This document shows positions 42,491 through 51,426 of a DNA stretch of 64,000 nucleotides, piece after piece. The first letter of the stretch is position 1. Each line of letters begins with the position of its first letter. A program made the translations under genes and the position numbers. Under the pieces are notes generated by a model. That model was not told where the DNA came from, ran no database searches, and saw nothing but the letters and a program-made list of their open reading frames with translations. The stretch covers positions 310,001 to 374,000 of the forward strand of contig CAZMOB010000001.1 in NCBI GenBank assembly GCA_964567995.1, written 5' to 3'. Origin of the DNA: JAGOTP01 sp964567995 (GTDB lineage: Bacteria; Patescibacteriota; Patescibacteriia; 2-12-FULL-60-25).

Positions 42491-43318
42491 TTAGTGAGAA
42501 GGATGATGTTGCGCTTTTACTACTTCTACGCCATAGAGAAAAATTTGGGAGGCATAAAAGATCCAAACCAACATGACGACGAGCGATCCAGCGGCTCCAT
42601 AGACCGAGCCGATGCTTGCCTGTCCTAGGTAAAAGCCAATCGCGAATTTGCCCAGGTTAAAGAGAAGAGCTGTAATGAGTGCTGCGGGCCAAATTTTTCG
42701 CCAGACAAGAGGTGCATCCGTGAGTACTCGGAATAAGAGGGCGAACAGAGCCGTCATAAGACCGAGTGAGGCGACAGCGTTCGTAATTGAGAGAAGCCAA
42801 TGCGCTTCGAACCCGATCAGATGAGTGAGCCATAGTCCTCCTTGCGACAAGATGGTGCTTATAAGGAGCGAGGCGATCAAGAAGGCGCTTGAAACGAGCA
42901 CCAACGTGAATAGAAGGAGAGAGCGAACGAGTTGGTGTTTCCATCCCCGTTTCTTGGGAGGAGCGTTCCAGATGATCGTTACCGCTTCTTGCAACTTGTT
43001 GAAGACTCCAATTGACCCAACAAGCGTTAACGCAATCCCAACGACCAAGGCGGTGCCGCTTCGGGAGGCGAGATCGGCTTGTTGGAGTAGTTGCTGAACC
43101 GCGTTGGCGGAATCTTGACCGACATAGCCTTGAAGAAGTCCAAACAACTGTTGTTGGCTCGACTCTTGTCCGTAGATTGTACCTGCCACGGCTAAAATAA
43201 TAATAAAGAGCGGCGCGAGCGAAAAAAGGGCGTGATACGAAATGGCTGCTGCTAAATAGGAGGCGTGATCACGTTTCCACGCCAGAAAGGCCTGTTTGAG
43301 AAGAAGGAGGATTGCCAC
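42491..43318 (-). CDS. YihY/BrkB family membrane protein
   Basis: 275 residues from a GTG start at 43318. No ATG lies in the first part. ASYLAAAISYHALFSLAPLFIIILAVAGTIYG is the family N-terminal helix pair, and VYGAAGSLVVMLVWIFYASQIFLYGVEVVKA is the C-terminal signature. There are five or six membrane segments. The family was once called ribonuclease BN by mistake; the role is now considered unknown (virulence factor BrkB-like). It is likely co-transcribed with the 102-residue membrane protein upstream. Confidence 0.88.
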   Translation of the reverse strand: MAILLLLKQAFLAWKRDHASYLAAAISYHALFSLAPLFIIILAVAGTIYGQESSQQQLFGLLQGYVGQDSANAVQQLLQQADLASRSGTALVVGIALTLVGSIGVFNKLQEAVTIIWNAPPKKRGWKHQLVRSLLLFTLVLVSSAFLIASLLISTILSQGGLWLTHLIGFEAHWLLSITNAVASLGLMTALFALLFRVLTDAPLVWRKIWPAALITALLFNLGKFAIGFYLGQASIGSVYGAAGSLVVMLVWIFYASQIFLYGVEVVKAQHHPSH

Positions 43319-43328
43319 ACGCCGAATG

Positions 43329-43637
43329 TCAGCTAATCAAGCGACGGGAATTGGTGATGATGGATCGACCAACTAAGGTGAGGACGAGCCCGATCAATCC
43401 CATCACGAGACAGGTCCAGAGCCCAGCCACGCTCCATTGGGCCTGATCGATCAGAAAGAAAAAGAAACTCAGGGCCAAGAAGAAGACGGTGAAGAGAAAA
43501 CACACGATGCCAATCACAATGCTCCCCAGTCCCAGACTGAGCTCTTTGACTAACGGTCCGATGGGGGCGAGCACAGAAAAGACGGAGCCTTGAACACGGT
43601 TCGTAAGATACTGTGATAGAAGATTCAGGAGTTTCAT
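43329..43637 (-). CDS. Small membrane protein, phage holin-like (tentative)
   Basis: 102 residues with two or three hydrophobic helices (GLGSIVIGIVCFLFTVFFLALSFFFFLI and VAGLWTCLVMGLIGLVLTLVG) and a short basic tail. The layout is like the Actinobacterial holin-X/DUF1469 type. The start is at 43637. It sits 10 nt before the YihY gene in the same direction. Confidence 0.6.
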   Translation of the reverse strand: MKLLNLLSQYLTNRVQGSVFSVLAPIGPLVKELSLGLGSIVIGIVCFLFTVFFLALSFFFFLIDQAQWSVAGLWTCLVMGLIGLVLTLVGRSIITNSRRLIS

Positions 43638-43661
43638 ATACTTTTTTATTGGAGAATCAGG

Positions 43662-43697
43662 CGAGAGCTCAGGAACGGGTAGGCGCCTGAGCTCTCG
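43662..43697. repeat. 12-bp inverted repeat between two envelope genes
   Basis: 43662-43673 pairs perfectly with 43686-43697 around a 12-nt loop. No T-run follows on the minus strand, so it is a poor terminator. An mRNA processing or stabilising hairpin is possible. Confidence 0.5.
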
Positions 43698-43712
43698 AAG
43701 GTCTATCTTAGA

Positions 43713-44066
43713 TTATTCCTCGTGGTGACGGCACTTTTTGCTTCGGCTGCACCCACTAATAGCGAGAGCGGCAAGGGCGCCAATGGCGGCCGCAATTCCA
43801 ACGAGTTTCCAAGGATTCTCGTGGGCGTAGTCATCAGCGTATTGTTTAGCTTTGTTCAGCTGCTCACGAGCCATCTTGCCTTTTTCTTTCAACTGATCGC
43901 CAAACTCGCCTAGCTGTTCTTTGGCAGTGTCGACGTATTTTCCGACCTCCTGTTTCATTTCAGTCGCGACTTCGCTGGCTTTTTGCATAGGTGAGTTCAT
44001 CGGTTGTGCGGCTCCAGTTTGCTGAGTGCCTGTCATTCCCTTGTGATCATTCGTGGTGTTTTCCAT
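43713..44066 (-). CDS. DUF883/YqjD-like membrane-anchored protein
   Basis: 117 residues from the ATG at 44066. A long helix (MQKASEVATEMKQEVGKYVDTAKEQLGEFGDQLKEKGKMAREQLNKAKQYADDYAHENPWKLVGIAAAIGALAALAISG) fits the ElaB/YqjD/DUF883 family. It ends with a short hydrophobic anchor and a Cys/His tail (CSRSKKCRHHEE). E. coli members bind the ribosome or the membrane in stationary phase. Confidence 0.75.
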   Translation of the reverse strand: MENTTNDHKGMTGTQQTGAAQPMNSPMQKASEVATEMKQEVGKYVDTAKEQLGEFGDQLKEKGKMAREQLNKAKQYADDYAHENPWKLVGIAAAIGALAALAISGCSRSKKCRHHEE

Positions 44067-44192
44067 ATGGATTGAGGTAAAGAATGAAAAGAGGCTGCAC
44101 TCTCCATTGAATTCCCATCCGGAAGAGGTGTCAATAGCGACTTTGTGCAAAAACGAGAAAACCGCTCGTAAGAACGGGACGAAATAAGGTAG

Positions 44193-44198
44193 TATATT
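44193..44198 (+). promoter_or_regulatory. -10 box (TATATT) of the M23 peptidase gene
   Basis: TATATT ends 5 nt before the ATG at 44204, leaderless type. Confidence 0.5.
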
Positions 44199-44203
44199 AA
44201 AAT

Positions 44204-44905
44204 ATGAGTTCTAAATTTACCGTTCTTGTTGGGTGCTTTATCCTGCTCGCTTGTGGCCTCTTGGCTCTAGTGATGAACAAAGCGAACCCGGTGGTCCAGG
44301 TGTCTGGTTCAGCTTCATCTAGCAGTGAAATGGTTCAGTCGATACCAGAGAACGCCAACGACGCACCCACTGGATCATCTACCGAACCGGTTCCTGAGAC
44401 GTCAGTTCTCAGCTGGCCAGTTGACCGAGCTTACGAGCGGATCACGAAAAAACCGTTTGGTCTGTTGGTTCGTCCAGGAAATTCCCCAGTCAGTCCTGAG
44501 CGATTCAGTGGGTATCATACCGGGGTTGATTTTGAGATCTTTCCGGAAGAGATAAGTGTGACTGTGCGCGTACGAGCCATTTGTGATGGAGAGCTCCTCG
44601 TGAAACGTTCAGCGACAGGATATGGCGGTGTGGCGGTTCAAGCCTGTCGGCTAAATGACCAGCCAGTAACTGTCATTTATGGCCATCTCGCATTAGCGAG
44701 CATAGACAAGCAAGTGGGAAATGACTTGAAGCAAGGAAAGACGTTTGCCGTTTTGGGGGAGGGAAATAGTACTGAAACGGACGGTGAACGCAAGCATTTG
44801 CATCTAGCGATTCATCGTGGTTCAGCCGTGAATATTCTCGGGTATGTGCAACAGCCACGACTGTTAAAAGAGTGGCTGGATCTTCGCGCTCTTTTGTCCG
44901 AGTGA
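44204..44905 (+). CDS. M23 (LytM) family metallopeptidase
   Basis: 233 residues. The N-terminal anchor (FTVLVGCFILLACGLLALVM) includes a weak lipobox-like LLAC but looks like a plain helix. A Ser/Thr-rich linker follows. The M23 zinc site is H-x3-D in YHTGVDFEIF, and HLHLAIHRG carries the H-x-H. TVIYGHLALAS is the central strand. It should cleave peptidoglycan cross-bridges outside the membrane. No inactivating substitution is visible. Confidence 0.85.
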   Translation: MSSKFTVLVGCFILLACGLLALVMNKANPVVQVSGSASSSSEMVQSIPENANDAPTGSSTEPVPETSVLSWPVDRAYERITKKPFGLLVRPGNSPVSPERFSGYHTGVDFEIFPEEISVTVRVRAICDGELLVKRSATGYGGVAVQACRLNDQPVTVIYGHLALASIDKQVGNDLKQGKTFAVLGEGNSTETDGERKHLHLAIHRGSAVNILGYVQQPRLLKEWLDLRALLSE

Positions 44906-44954
44906 TCGGGCGAAAACGTGCGTATCGCAAGCGTTCTGTGCTACAACCTGTGGC

Positions 44955-46208
44955 ATGAAGATCGCGATTGTTGGCGGTGGAGCGGCTGGACTCATGACCG
45001 CCGCCACGATTCTGGAGCAATGGCCAGGCTCGGAGATGTTTCTGATCGAAAAAAACGATGGATTAGGCAAGAAGGTGATCATCTCGGGCGGTGGGCGTTG
45101 CAACGTGACGACGGGGATCACGGATGTCCGAACAGTGCTTGCTCGCTATCCGCGCGGAGGAAAATTCTTGTCTTCGGCCATGTACTCCTTTCCACCGGCG
45201 GATGTATTTGCCTGGTTCGAGCAGCGGGGAGTTCCCTTGAAGGTGGAAGAAGATCTTCGAGTGTTTCCGCAATCCGATAATGGGAAAGATGTCGTCGGAG
45301 TGTTTGAGCGGTTGTTTCGTGATTCTTCTGTTCAGGTCTTACTCAAAGCGAATGTTGTAAGAGTCGTCAAGCTCCAGGATCAATTCCAGCTGTTTCTGAA
45401 GGATCAGACTGAACCCCTGATCGTTGATCGACTTGTGCTCACAACCGGTGGTCAAGCCTACCGTCATACAGGCTCAACGGGGGATGGCTACGCGTTCGCA
45501 CAAGCCTTGGGTCATACGATCACTCCGCTTGCCGCGAGTTTGAACGCCTTCTTTACGTCTGAGACATGGCCAGCCGAAGTTTCGGGTCTGTCATTTGAGA
45601 AAGCGACCATTACGGCACGGCGTGAGAAAACGTATTCGTGGACAGGGCCATTCCTCTTTACGCACAAAGGTATCAGTGGGCCGGCGGTCTTCGCCGTGTC
45701 TGGTCTTGTGGCGTTCGAAATCTATGATCAAGCCCATCCGTTGGCTGTAACGATTGATCTCTTTCCCGATCATTCCGAAGCCGAGTTGCTCCTCGCATTG
45801 AGCGAACGTATCGCCCAGACCCCAAAAAAGACCCTTTCGAATGCGCTCACGGGTCTGGTGCCTAAATCGCTCACAGAGATCGCCTGTCAAAAAATAGCTT
45901 TGTCTCTCGAAAAACACGCCGCTGAGTGTTCCAAAAAAGAATTGCTTGTCTTGGTTGGGTGGCTGAAAAATATTCCTTTACACGTTGTTGCGCGTGGAGC
46001 GGGGGATGAGTTCGTCACAGCGGGTGGTGTTGATTTGAAAGAGGTGAATCCAACTACGATGGAATCGAACGTGTGTCCAGGAATCTTTTTTGCAGGCGAA
46101 ATTCTAGATGTCGATGGATTTACAGGCGGATTCAATCTCCAAGCCTCTTGGGCCACGGGGAGATTAGCGGGAGGCCATGTTGTAGGACCGAGCGGAGATC
46201 GGCCATAG
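44955..46208 (+). CDS. HI0933-like FAD-dependent flavoprotein (YhiN family)
   Basis: 417 residues. The N-terminal dinucleotide fold MKIAIVGGGAAGLMTAATIL and the family motif LIEKNDGLGKKVIISGGGRCNVT are visible, with LVLTTGGQAYRHTGSTGDGYAFAQALGHTI and FFAGEILDVDGFTGGFNLQASWATGRLAG at the C-terminus. Function in bacteria is unknown; FAD is expected as cofactor. TACAAC ends 7 nt before the ATG, leaderless style. Confidence 0.9.
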   Translation: MKIAIVGGGAAGLMTAATILEQWPGSEMFLIEKNDGLGKKVIISGGGRCNVTTGITDVRTVLARYPRGGKFLSSAMYSFPPADVFAWFEQRGVPLKVEEDLRVFPQSDNGKDVVGVFERLFRDSSVQVLLKANVVRVVKLQDQFQLFLKDQTEPLIVDRLVLTTGGQAYRHTGSTGDGYAFAQALGHTITPLAASLNAFFTSETWPAEVSGLSFEKATITARREKTYSWTGPFLFTHKGISGPAVFAVSGLVAFEIYDQAHPLAVTIDLFPDHSEAELLLALSERIAQTPKKTLSNALTGLVPKSLTEIACQKIALSLEKHAAECSKKELLVLVGWLKNIPLHVVARGAGDEFVTAGGVDLKEVNPTTMESNVCPGIFFAGEILDVDGFTGGFNLQASWATGRLAGGHVVGPSGDRP

Positions 46209-46341
46209 GCATTGATCTGGTATGCGAATGACTCGGATCATCAAAACAACGCCGTTCATCGTACAAGGGAACGGGCCATAAAAACTAGAGAGTACCTTTC
46301 TTTATTCAGCGATCCCTTGTGGATCGTATCTCTGTTTTCTT

Positions 46342-47469
46342 ATGGAACTCTGGCAACAAGAGTTGACGCAATGTGTGCGTACTGTTGAACAACTGGAAGC
46401 GCATCTTTCCCTCACAAATCCTTCCGCCATTAAAGAAGCGCTAAAACACATGCGACTTTCGATTACGCCGCATACGTTGAAATTGATTGATTTTGCAAAT
46501 CCCAACGATCCCATTCTGCTCATGACCGTCCCACAGGAGGCTGAACTGCGTGTGACACCAGAAGAGCTGATGGATCCGATTGGAGATGAGACAAAATCAC
46601 CCATTCCGTTTCTGACCCATCGTTATCCCGATCGTGTGCTCGTCTATGCCTCATTTTCTTGTTCTGCCTACTGTCGGTTTTGCTTTCGCCGCTTCAAGAC
46701 GGGGCAGGCAACTCCCGGTCCGAACGAAGCGGATATCGATCGAATCTGTGAGTATTTACTTGCGCATCCCGAAGTGGACGAGGTGATTTTGACGGGCGGT
46801 GATCCGCTTACTTTGGTTGATGCACAGCTGGAGCTCTTCTTACGCAAGCTGCGCGTCGTTCCGAGCATTCAACGGATTCGCATCCATACGCGCGTACCAG
46901 TCAATCTGCCGTCCCGCATTACGCCTGTGCTCATTCAGCTGTTTCAGCGGTTTATGGATGAGACGCGCCCGATCTTCATCGTCACGCATTTCAATCATCC
47001 TCGAGAGCTGGCGAAAGAAAATATCCGTGCCATCGCTGCGCTTGTGAATGCCGGAATCGTCGTACGTAATCAAAGCGTGCTCTTGCGCGGAGTGAATGAT
47101 TCTGTCGAGACCCTGAGAATGCTGTTCAAACAACTCGTAAATATCCGAGTGGTTCCCTATTATCTGCATCAACTCGATTTGGCGCGAGGGACGAATCATT
47201 TTCGCGTATCAATCGAAGAGGGGATCGAGCTCATGCGACAATTGCAAGGAGCGACATCGGGCATCGCTTTGCCGAAATACATGCTCGATATTCCAAACGG
47301 AAAAGGCAAGGTCCCGTTGCAATATACCTATCTCAGAAAAGCAGACGGTCGCTCGTACGAAGTGGAGAATTTCGAGCGCGAAATATTTGCTTATTCTACA
47401 CCAGAATCTCAAGTCCTGTGTACAACTTCCTTGACGCCTGAAACGAATGGAGCGACAGTAGATGTCTAA
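46342..47469 (+). CDS. KamA-family radical SAM protein (lysine 2,3-aminomutase-like)
   Basis: 375 residues. The radical SAM cluster motif is C107-x3-C111-x2-C114 in FSCSAYCRFCFRRF. VDEVILTGGDPLTLVDAQLELFLRKL and the PLP-binding region near LPSRITPVL follow the KamA/EpmB layout. Family members convert L-lysine to beta-lysine; EpmB acts on lysine for EF-P modification. No EpmA-like partner is seen here, so the substrate stays open. Confidence 0.85.
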   Translation: MELWQQELTQCVRTVEQLEAHLSLTNPSAIKEALKHMRLSITPHTLKLIDFANPNDPILLMTVPQEAELRVTPEELMDPIGDETKSPIPFLTHRYPDRVLVYASFSCSAYCRFCFRRFKTGQATPGPNEADIDRICEYLLAHPEVDEVILTGGDPLTLVDAQLELFLRKLRVVPSIQRIRIHTRVPVNLPSRITPVLIQLFQRFMDETRPIFIVTHFNHPRELAKENIRAIAALVNAGIVVRNQSVLLRGVNDSVETLRMLFKQLVNIRVVPYYLHQLDLARGTNHFRVSIEEGIELMRQLQGATSGIALPKYMLDIPNGKGKVPLQYTYLRKADGRSYEVENFEREIFAYSTPESQVLCTTSLTPETNGATVDV

Positions 47470-47516
47470 GTCATCTAAAGAAGAGTAGACGTTCTTACTT
47501 ATCTACTACCAACTCT

Positions 47517-47762
47517 ATGGGTATCATTCTTTGGATCATCTTCGGTGCGTTAGTCGGTTGGGTTGCGTCGCTTATCATGAAGACCGACGGACAGCAGGGG
47601 TCGCTGCTCAACATCATCGTCGGTATTATCGGTGCCTTGCTTGGTGGCTGGATCATGTCGATCATTGGCAAGACAGGTGTGACAGGCTTCAATCTCTACA
47701 GTTTCTTGGTCGCGTTGCTTGGAGCGGTTGTGTTGATCGCCATCGTCAAAGCACTCAGATAA
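47517..47762 (+). CDS. GlsB/YeaQ/YmgE family membrane protein
   Basis: 81 residues, three membrane helices: MGIILWIIFGALVGWVASLIM, GSLLNIIVGIIGALLGGWIM and YSFLVALLGAVVLIAIVKAL. It matches the transglycosylase-associated (GlsB/YeaQ/YmgE) family, linked to stress responses. Start context AACTCTATG. A strong bidirectional terminator follows. Confidence 0.88.
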   Translation: MGIILWIIFGALVGWVASLIMKTDGQQGSLLNIIVGIIGALLGGWIMSIIGKTGVTGFNLYSFLVALLGAVVLIAIVKALR

Positions 47763-47777
47763 ATCGCGGTTGTAAAA

Positions 47778-47809
47778 CAGAAAACCCCAACGCAAGTTGG
47801 GGTTTTCTG
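47778..47809. terminator. Bidirectional terminator between GlsB and GreA genes
   Basis: Perfect 14-bp inverted repeat (47778-47791 with 47796-47809, 4-nt loop), ending in T-runs on both strands. It serves both convergent genes. Confidence 0.88.
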
Positions 47810-48322
47810 TTAGTTGATGGCAAGGATGGAATAAACTGTTATTCCCTGCGTAGTTGAAAGAGGGATCTGATCACCCACCACATGTCCTAACAAGGCTTCA
47901 CCAAGTGGAGACACGTGCGAGATTCGCCCCTTGCTCGGATTTGATTCAGCTGGACCTACGATTTCGTAGACGACTTCTTTTTCGCCAACCCGGAGACTTA
48001 CGGAAGATCCCAAGTGGACCTGAGAAGAGGAATTTTTTGATGCGCGAATCAGAACAACTCGCTTCAATCGCTCTTTGATCGAGAAGATGCGACTGTGGGT
48101 GCGGACCATGCGATGCTTCGCTTCTTGGTACTCCGCATTTTCCGATCGATCTCCGAATGCTCCGGTCCGAGCGACATCCTCGATGGCTTGTTTGAGGTCT
48201 TTCGTTTCTAGCCGTTGGAGCTCGGCTTCTAGTTTACTGCGCCCGGCTGGGGTGAGGTACACCGGTTGGTCGTCTTCATCGTAGGTTTTGAGAAGTTCAT
48301 GACGACGTTTGGGCAAGCGCAT
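47810..48322 (-). CDS. Transcript cleavage factor GreA/GreB
   Basis: 170 residues from the ATG at 48322 (context CCCTATG). An ATG at 48346 adds 8 residues. The N-terminal coiled coil (VYLTPAGRSKLEAELQRLETKDLKQAIEDVARTGAFGDRSENAEYQEAK) carries the acidic tip (GDRSENAEY). The C-terminal FKBP-like domain begins VHLGSSVSLRV. It rescues backtracked RNA polymerase. TATACT at 48335-48340 (minus) lies 12 nt upstream of the start. Divergent from msrB. Confidence 0.9.
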   Translation of the reverse strand: MRLPKRRHELLKTYDEDDQPVYLTPAGRSKLEAELQRLETKDLKQAIEDVARTGAFGDRSENAEYQEAKHRMVRTHSRIFSIKERLKRVVLIRASKNSSSQVHLGSSVSLRVGEKEVVYEIVGPAESNPSKGRISHVSPLGEALLGHVVGDQIPLSTTQGITVYSILAIN

Positions 48323-48364
48323 AGGGATGTCCAGAGTATAGCGCATGTGGTACTGTCCCTATCT

Positions 48365-48757
48365 ATGAATGCCGATTTTCCGCTTAAAACAGAAGAATTA
48401 TCGCCAGAATTGCGCCGAGTGGCTGTTGAAAAAGGGACAGAAATGCCTTTCAGTGGCGAATACGTCAACACTCACGAGGACGGAACCTATCGCTGCGCCA
48501 TTTGCAATAGTGAGCTTTTTTCGTCTGACGCCAAGTTCGATTCAGGGACTGGCTGGCCCAGCTTCACAGAACCCGCCAACACGAAGAATGTTGAGTTCAA
48601 GACGGATTCTTCCCATGGAATGCGTCGGACAGAGGTCCTCTGTAAGACCTGTGGCGCTCATCTTGGGCATGTCTTTGATGATGGCCCGGGCGAGAAGGGA
48701 GGACAGCGTTTCTGCATTAATTCTGTCTGTTTACGGTTAGAAAAAAAGGACAAATAA
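48365..48757 (+). CDS. msrB: Peptide methionine (R)-S-oxide reductase MsrB
   Basis: 130 residues from the ATG at 48365 (context ATCTATG); a longer frame from 48266 would overlap GreA antisense. Zinc-binding Cys pairs are CAICNSELF and CKTCGAHLGHVF; GTGWPSF and RFCINSVCL carry the catalytic Cys. It reduces methionine R-sulphoxide in proteins. msrA follows 19 nt later. Confidence 0.95.
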   Translation: MNADFPLKTEELSPELRRVAVEKGTEMPFSGEYVNTHEDGTYRCAICNSELFSSDAKFDSGTGWPSFTEPANTKNVEFKTDSSHGMRRTEVLCKTCGAHLGHVFDDGPGEKGGQRFCINSVCLRLEKKDK

Positions 48758-48776
48758 TCAGTTATCATCTTTTCGT

Positions 48777-49250
48777 ATGCCAACAGAACTCGCCACCTTC
48801 GGAGCCGGTTGTTTTTGGGGAGTAGAAGAGCGCTATCGCCAGATTCCAGGCGTCCTTGAGACGGCGGTTGGCTATATGGGTGGTAGCGTGGACCATCCGA
48901 CGTATGAGCAGGTGTGTGACGGAAATACGGATCACGCGGAGGTTGTTCATCTGACCTTTGATCCGAGTATCGTGTCCTACGAAGCCCTTCTTAATATCTT
49001 CTGGGAGAATCACAACCCGACCACGCCGAATCAGCAGGGTCCAGATTTCGGTTCCCAGTATCGTTCGGTTATTTTTACGCACACGGACAAACAGCGAGAG
49101 TTGGCACAGGCCTCAAAAGAGGCGGTTGAAGCGTCAGGGAAATGGAAAAGACCAGTTGTCACGGAAATTGTTCCCGCCCAGACCTTCAATCGGGCAGAGG
49201 AGTACCATCAAAAATACTTCCAGAAGAATGGTGGGAGTTGTCATTTTTAA
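48777..49250 (+). CDS. msrA: Peptide methionine (S)-S-oxide reductase MsrA
   Basis: 157 residues. GAGCFWGVEERYRQIPGVLETAVGYMGG carries the catalytic Cys in the GCFWG motif. DHAEVVHLTFDPSIVSYEALLNIFWENHNPTTPNQQGPDFGSQYRSVIF is the conserved centre. The C-terminus (HQKYFQKN) is that of typical MsrA. TATCAT ends 8 nt before the ATG. Confidence 0.95.
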   Translation: MPTELATFGAGCFWGVEERYRQIPGVLETAVGYMGGSVDHPTYEQVCDGNTDHAEVVHLTFDPSIVSYEALLNIFWENHNPTTPNQQGPDFGSQYRSVIFTHTDKQRELAQASKEAVEASGKWKRPVVTEIVPAQTFNRAEEYHQKYFQKNGGSCHF

Positions 49251-49262
49251 TCTTCTCGCTCT

Positions 49263-50492
49263 ATGAATACACGTTTTTTCTCCTTGGGAATGGTGCTCGT
49301 GTGTGGGGCGCTCATCGGTGCTGGGTGCACAACGAGACCGGTGGCAACTGTCGATCAGCTAGATGCCTCATCTTCAACGGTTGTGTCGGATGCGTCACCG
49401 GCAGCAACAACGACGCCAACGCTTGAATCGCAACCTTCACGTCTCGTCTTTTTAGAAGGTGAGCTACCTGATCTCGGAACAACGTCGATCACGTTGACTC
49501 TTGGAACAGAAGACATTAGGGGGAGTTATGAATCAGCGCAACGCAGAGGAGCGATCTTTGGGCGGTATGCGAAGTCGATGGATGATTATCTCGATCTCAC
49601 CTTCTATTTAGGTGACGAAGATCTTCTGTCTCTCGCGGGTCAATATGATGCGAACACTGGGGAGCTCGAAGGACGAACGAAGCGTCCTTCCGACGGAAAA
49701 GAATCGGTTGTTCTCTTGAAAGCGAAAGTACAAAAAGAAAGCGCGCGTATCCAGTTGAAGAAGATTGAACAAGAGAAGACGTTGGGGCGAGGAATCAGCT
49801 GCCATACTTCTTTGGAATATCCGGTTATTCTGGCCAACGAGTTTATTCATGCCGATCGAGCCGATCGGATCAATGCCCACATCCGGACATTTTTAGGAGA
49901 AACGGCAACTAGCACGCTCTCGATGCAGGTTGATCGAGGTCAAGCTGACTGTATTGCGTTACAGACGCAAGAACCGCTTCCCAATGTCGGTGGTAGTGAC
50001 GAACCAAGCGGATTGAACGATTACGAGTTCGAAACATCTTCTGCAATTACTCGGAACGAGCGAGGAGTGCTATCCATCGTCTACACGACCTACACCTACA
50101 CTGGTGGTGCTCATCCGAATACGGTGATCGTGTCTCAAACGTTTGATCTTACGACGGGTGACCAGTTGGAATTAAGCAACTTTGTTCGTCAGACTGGGCT
50201 CTCAACTTGGATTCAGCGCGAACAAGCAGCATTACTTGCGACGGAATATGGCGAGATGCTCTTTGAGCCTGAGATCGCTCAGCGTTTGGCAGACGGGAGC
50301 CTCAAGGGTGCCGCGGCATCTTCGACGGCCGCCTATCAATCCTTGGAACAGTGGTATTTGACTGGGAATACGTTTGTTCGCTATTACCAATCGTACGAAA
50401 TCGCCCCGTATGCAGCCGGGATCCCATCCGTCTCACTACCATTCAGCGGATGGCGAGATTTGGCGGCACCTGGGTCTGCGCGTTGGTTCTAA
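49263..50492 (+). CDS. DUF3298-containing lipoprotein
   Basis: 409 residues. The lipoprotein signal peptide ends in IGAGC, with the Cys at about residue 22, then a Thr/Ser/Ala-rich linker. The C-terminal half carries the DUF4163/DUF3298 layout (IVYTTYTYTGGAHPNTVIVSQTFDLTTGDQLELSNFV), related to RsiV. The protein is likely fixed to the outer face of the membrane. Start context CGCTCTATG, 12 nt after msrA. Confidence 0.78.
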   Translation: MNTRFFSLGMVLVCGALIGAGCTTRPVATVDQLDASSSTVVSDASPAATTTPTLESQPSRLVFLEGELPDLGTTSITLTLGTEDIRGSYESAQRRGAIFGRYAKSMDDYLDLTFYLGDEDLLSLAGQYDANTGELEGRTKRPSDGKESVVLLKAKVQKESARIQLKKIEQEKTLGRGISCHTSLEYPVILANEFIHADRADRINAHIRTFLGETATSTLSMQVDRGQADCIALQTQEPLPNVGGSDEPSGLNDYEFETSSAITRNERGVLSIVYTTYTYTGGAHPNTVIVSQTFDLTTGDQLELSNFVRQTGLSTWIQREQAALLATEYGEMLFEPEIAQRLADGSLKGAAASSTAAYQSLEQWYLTGNTFVRYYQSYEIAPYAAGIPSVSLPFSGWRDLAAPGSARWF

Positions 50493-50523
50493 CTTCTCAT
50501 TTACTCTTTGATCGGCCGTTCTC

Positions 50524-51423
50524 ATGTCTTTCGCTATTCAACTTTCGAACATCAGCAAAACCTACCCGGTCGCGGGCAAGGAGCCTTTTGTGGCGCTTCA
50601 GCCAACCACTTTCGAGGTGGAAGAGGGGACGATTCATGGCCTCCTTGGACCCAACGGAGCTGGAAAATCAACAACAATTTCTTTGTTAGGTGGAATGCAG
50701 ACGCCCGATCAGGGAACGGTGAAGATTTGTGGGATTGATTTGGCGGAAGATCCCGTGAGCGCCAAGAAATGTTTAGGGATCGTGCCCCAAGAGTTGGTTG
50801 TCGAACCCGCCTTCACGATCAAAGAAGTATTATATTATTGCGGTGGCATGTACGGTGTGTCGCTTGAAGACCGAGCCAAGCGTATTCCTGAAATTCTAGA
50901 AGCACTTGAACTTGCTCCACACGCCGATAAGAAGGCGATGATGCTTTCGGGTGGGATGAAACGTCGCTTGATGATCGCGAAAGCAATTCTTCATCGTCCG
51001 CGGGTGTTGGTGCTCGATGAGCCGACGGCCGGCGTGGACGTGGCCCTCCGTCAACGGATTTGGGATCTGGTTCGAACCCTCCATAAAGAAGGCACGACGA
51101 TTCTCTTCACGACGCACTATCTGGAAGAAGCGGAACAGCTCTGTCAGCGCATTACGTTATTGAATAAAGGAAAAATCGTGAAAGAGGGGACCTTGCAATC
51201 TTTACAACATGAATTCAGCGGGAATTTGTTATCCTTCGAACTCTACAGTAGCGATCAGCCGCTCATGCCAGGGGTAAAACAAAACGGGAAGACGTGCGAG
51301 CTTCCGTACGAAGATTTGGGCCAGGCCTTAAAATCCGTCTCTGACTATTACGGCAAGAATTTGAAGACGGTCCAGAACCAACGGGTCTCGCTCGAACAGA
51401 TTTTCCTCGAATTCACCCGTTAA
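50524..51423 (+). CDS. ABC transporter ATP-binding protein (DrrA/NodI type)
   Basis: 299 residues. Walker A GPNGAGKST, signature LSGGMKRRLMIAKAIL and Walker B VLVLDEPTAGVD. The C-terminal domain (LSFELYSSDQP...GKNLKTVQNQRVSLEQIFLEFTR) is of the DrrA/NodI type. It is the ATPase of an exporter whose permease follows 3 nt later. Confidence 0.9.
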   Translation: MSFAIQLSNISKTYPVAGKEPFVALQPTTFEVEEGTIHGLLGPNGAGKSTTISLLGGMQTPDQGTVKICGIDLAEDPVSAKKCLGIVPQELVVEPAFTIKEVLYYCGGMYGVSLEDRAKRIPEILEALELAPHADKKAMMLSGGMKRRLMIAKAILHRPRVLVLDEPTAGVDVALRQRIWDLVRTLHKEGTTILFTTHYLEEAEQLCQRITLLNKGKIVKEGTLQSLQHEFSGNLLSFELYSSDQPLMPGVKQNGKTCELPYEDLGQALKSVSDYYGKNLKTVQNQRVSLEQIFLEFTR

Positions 51424-51426
51424 TCT

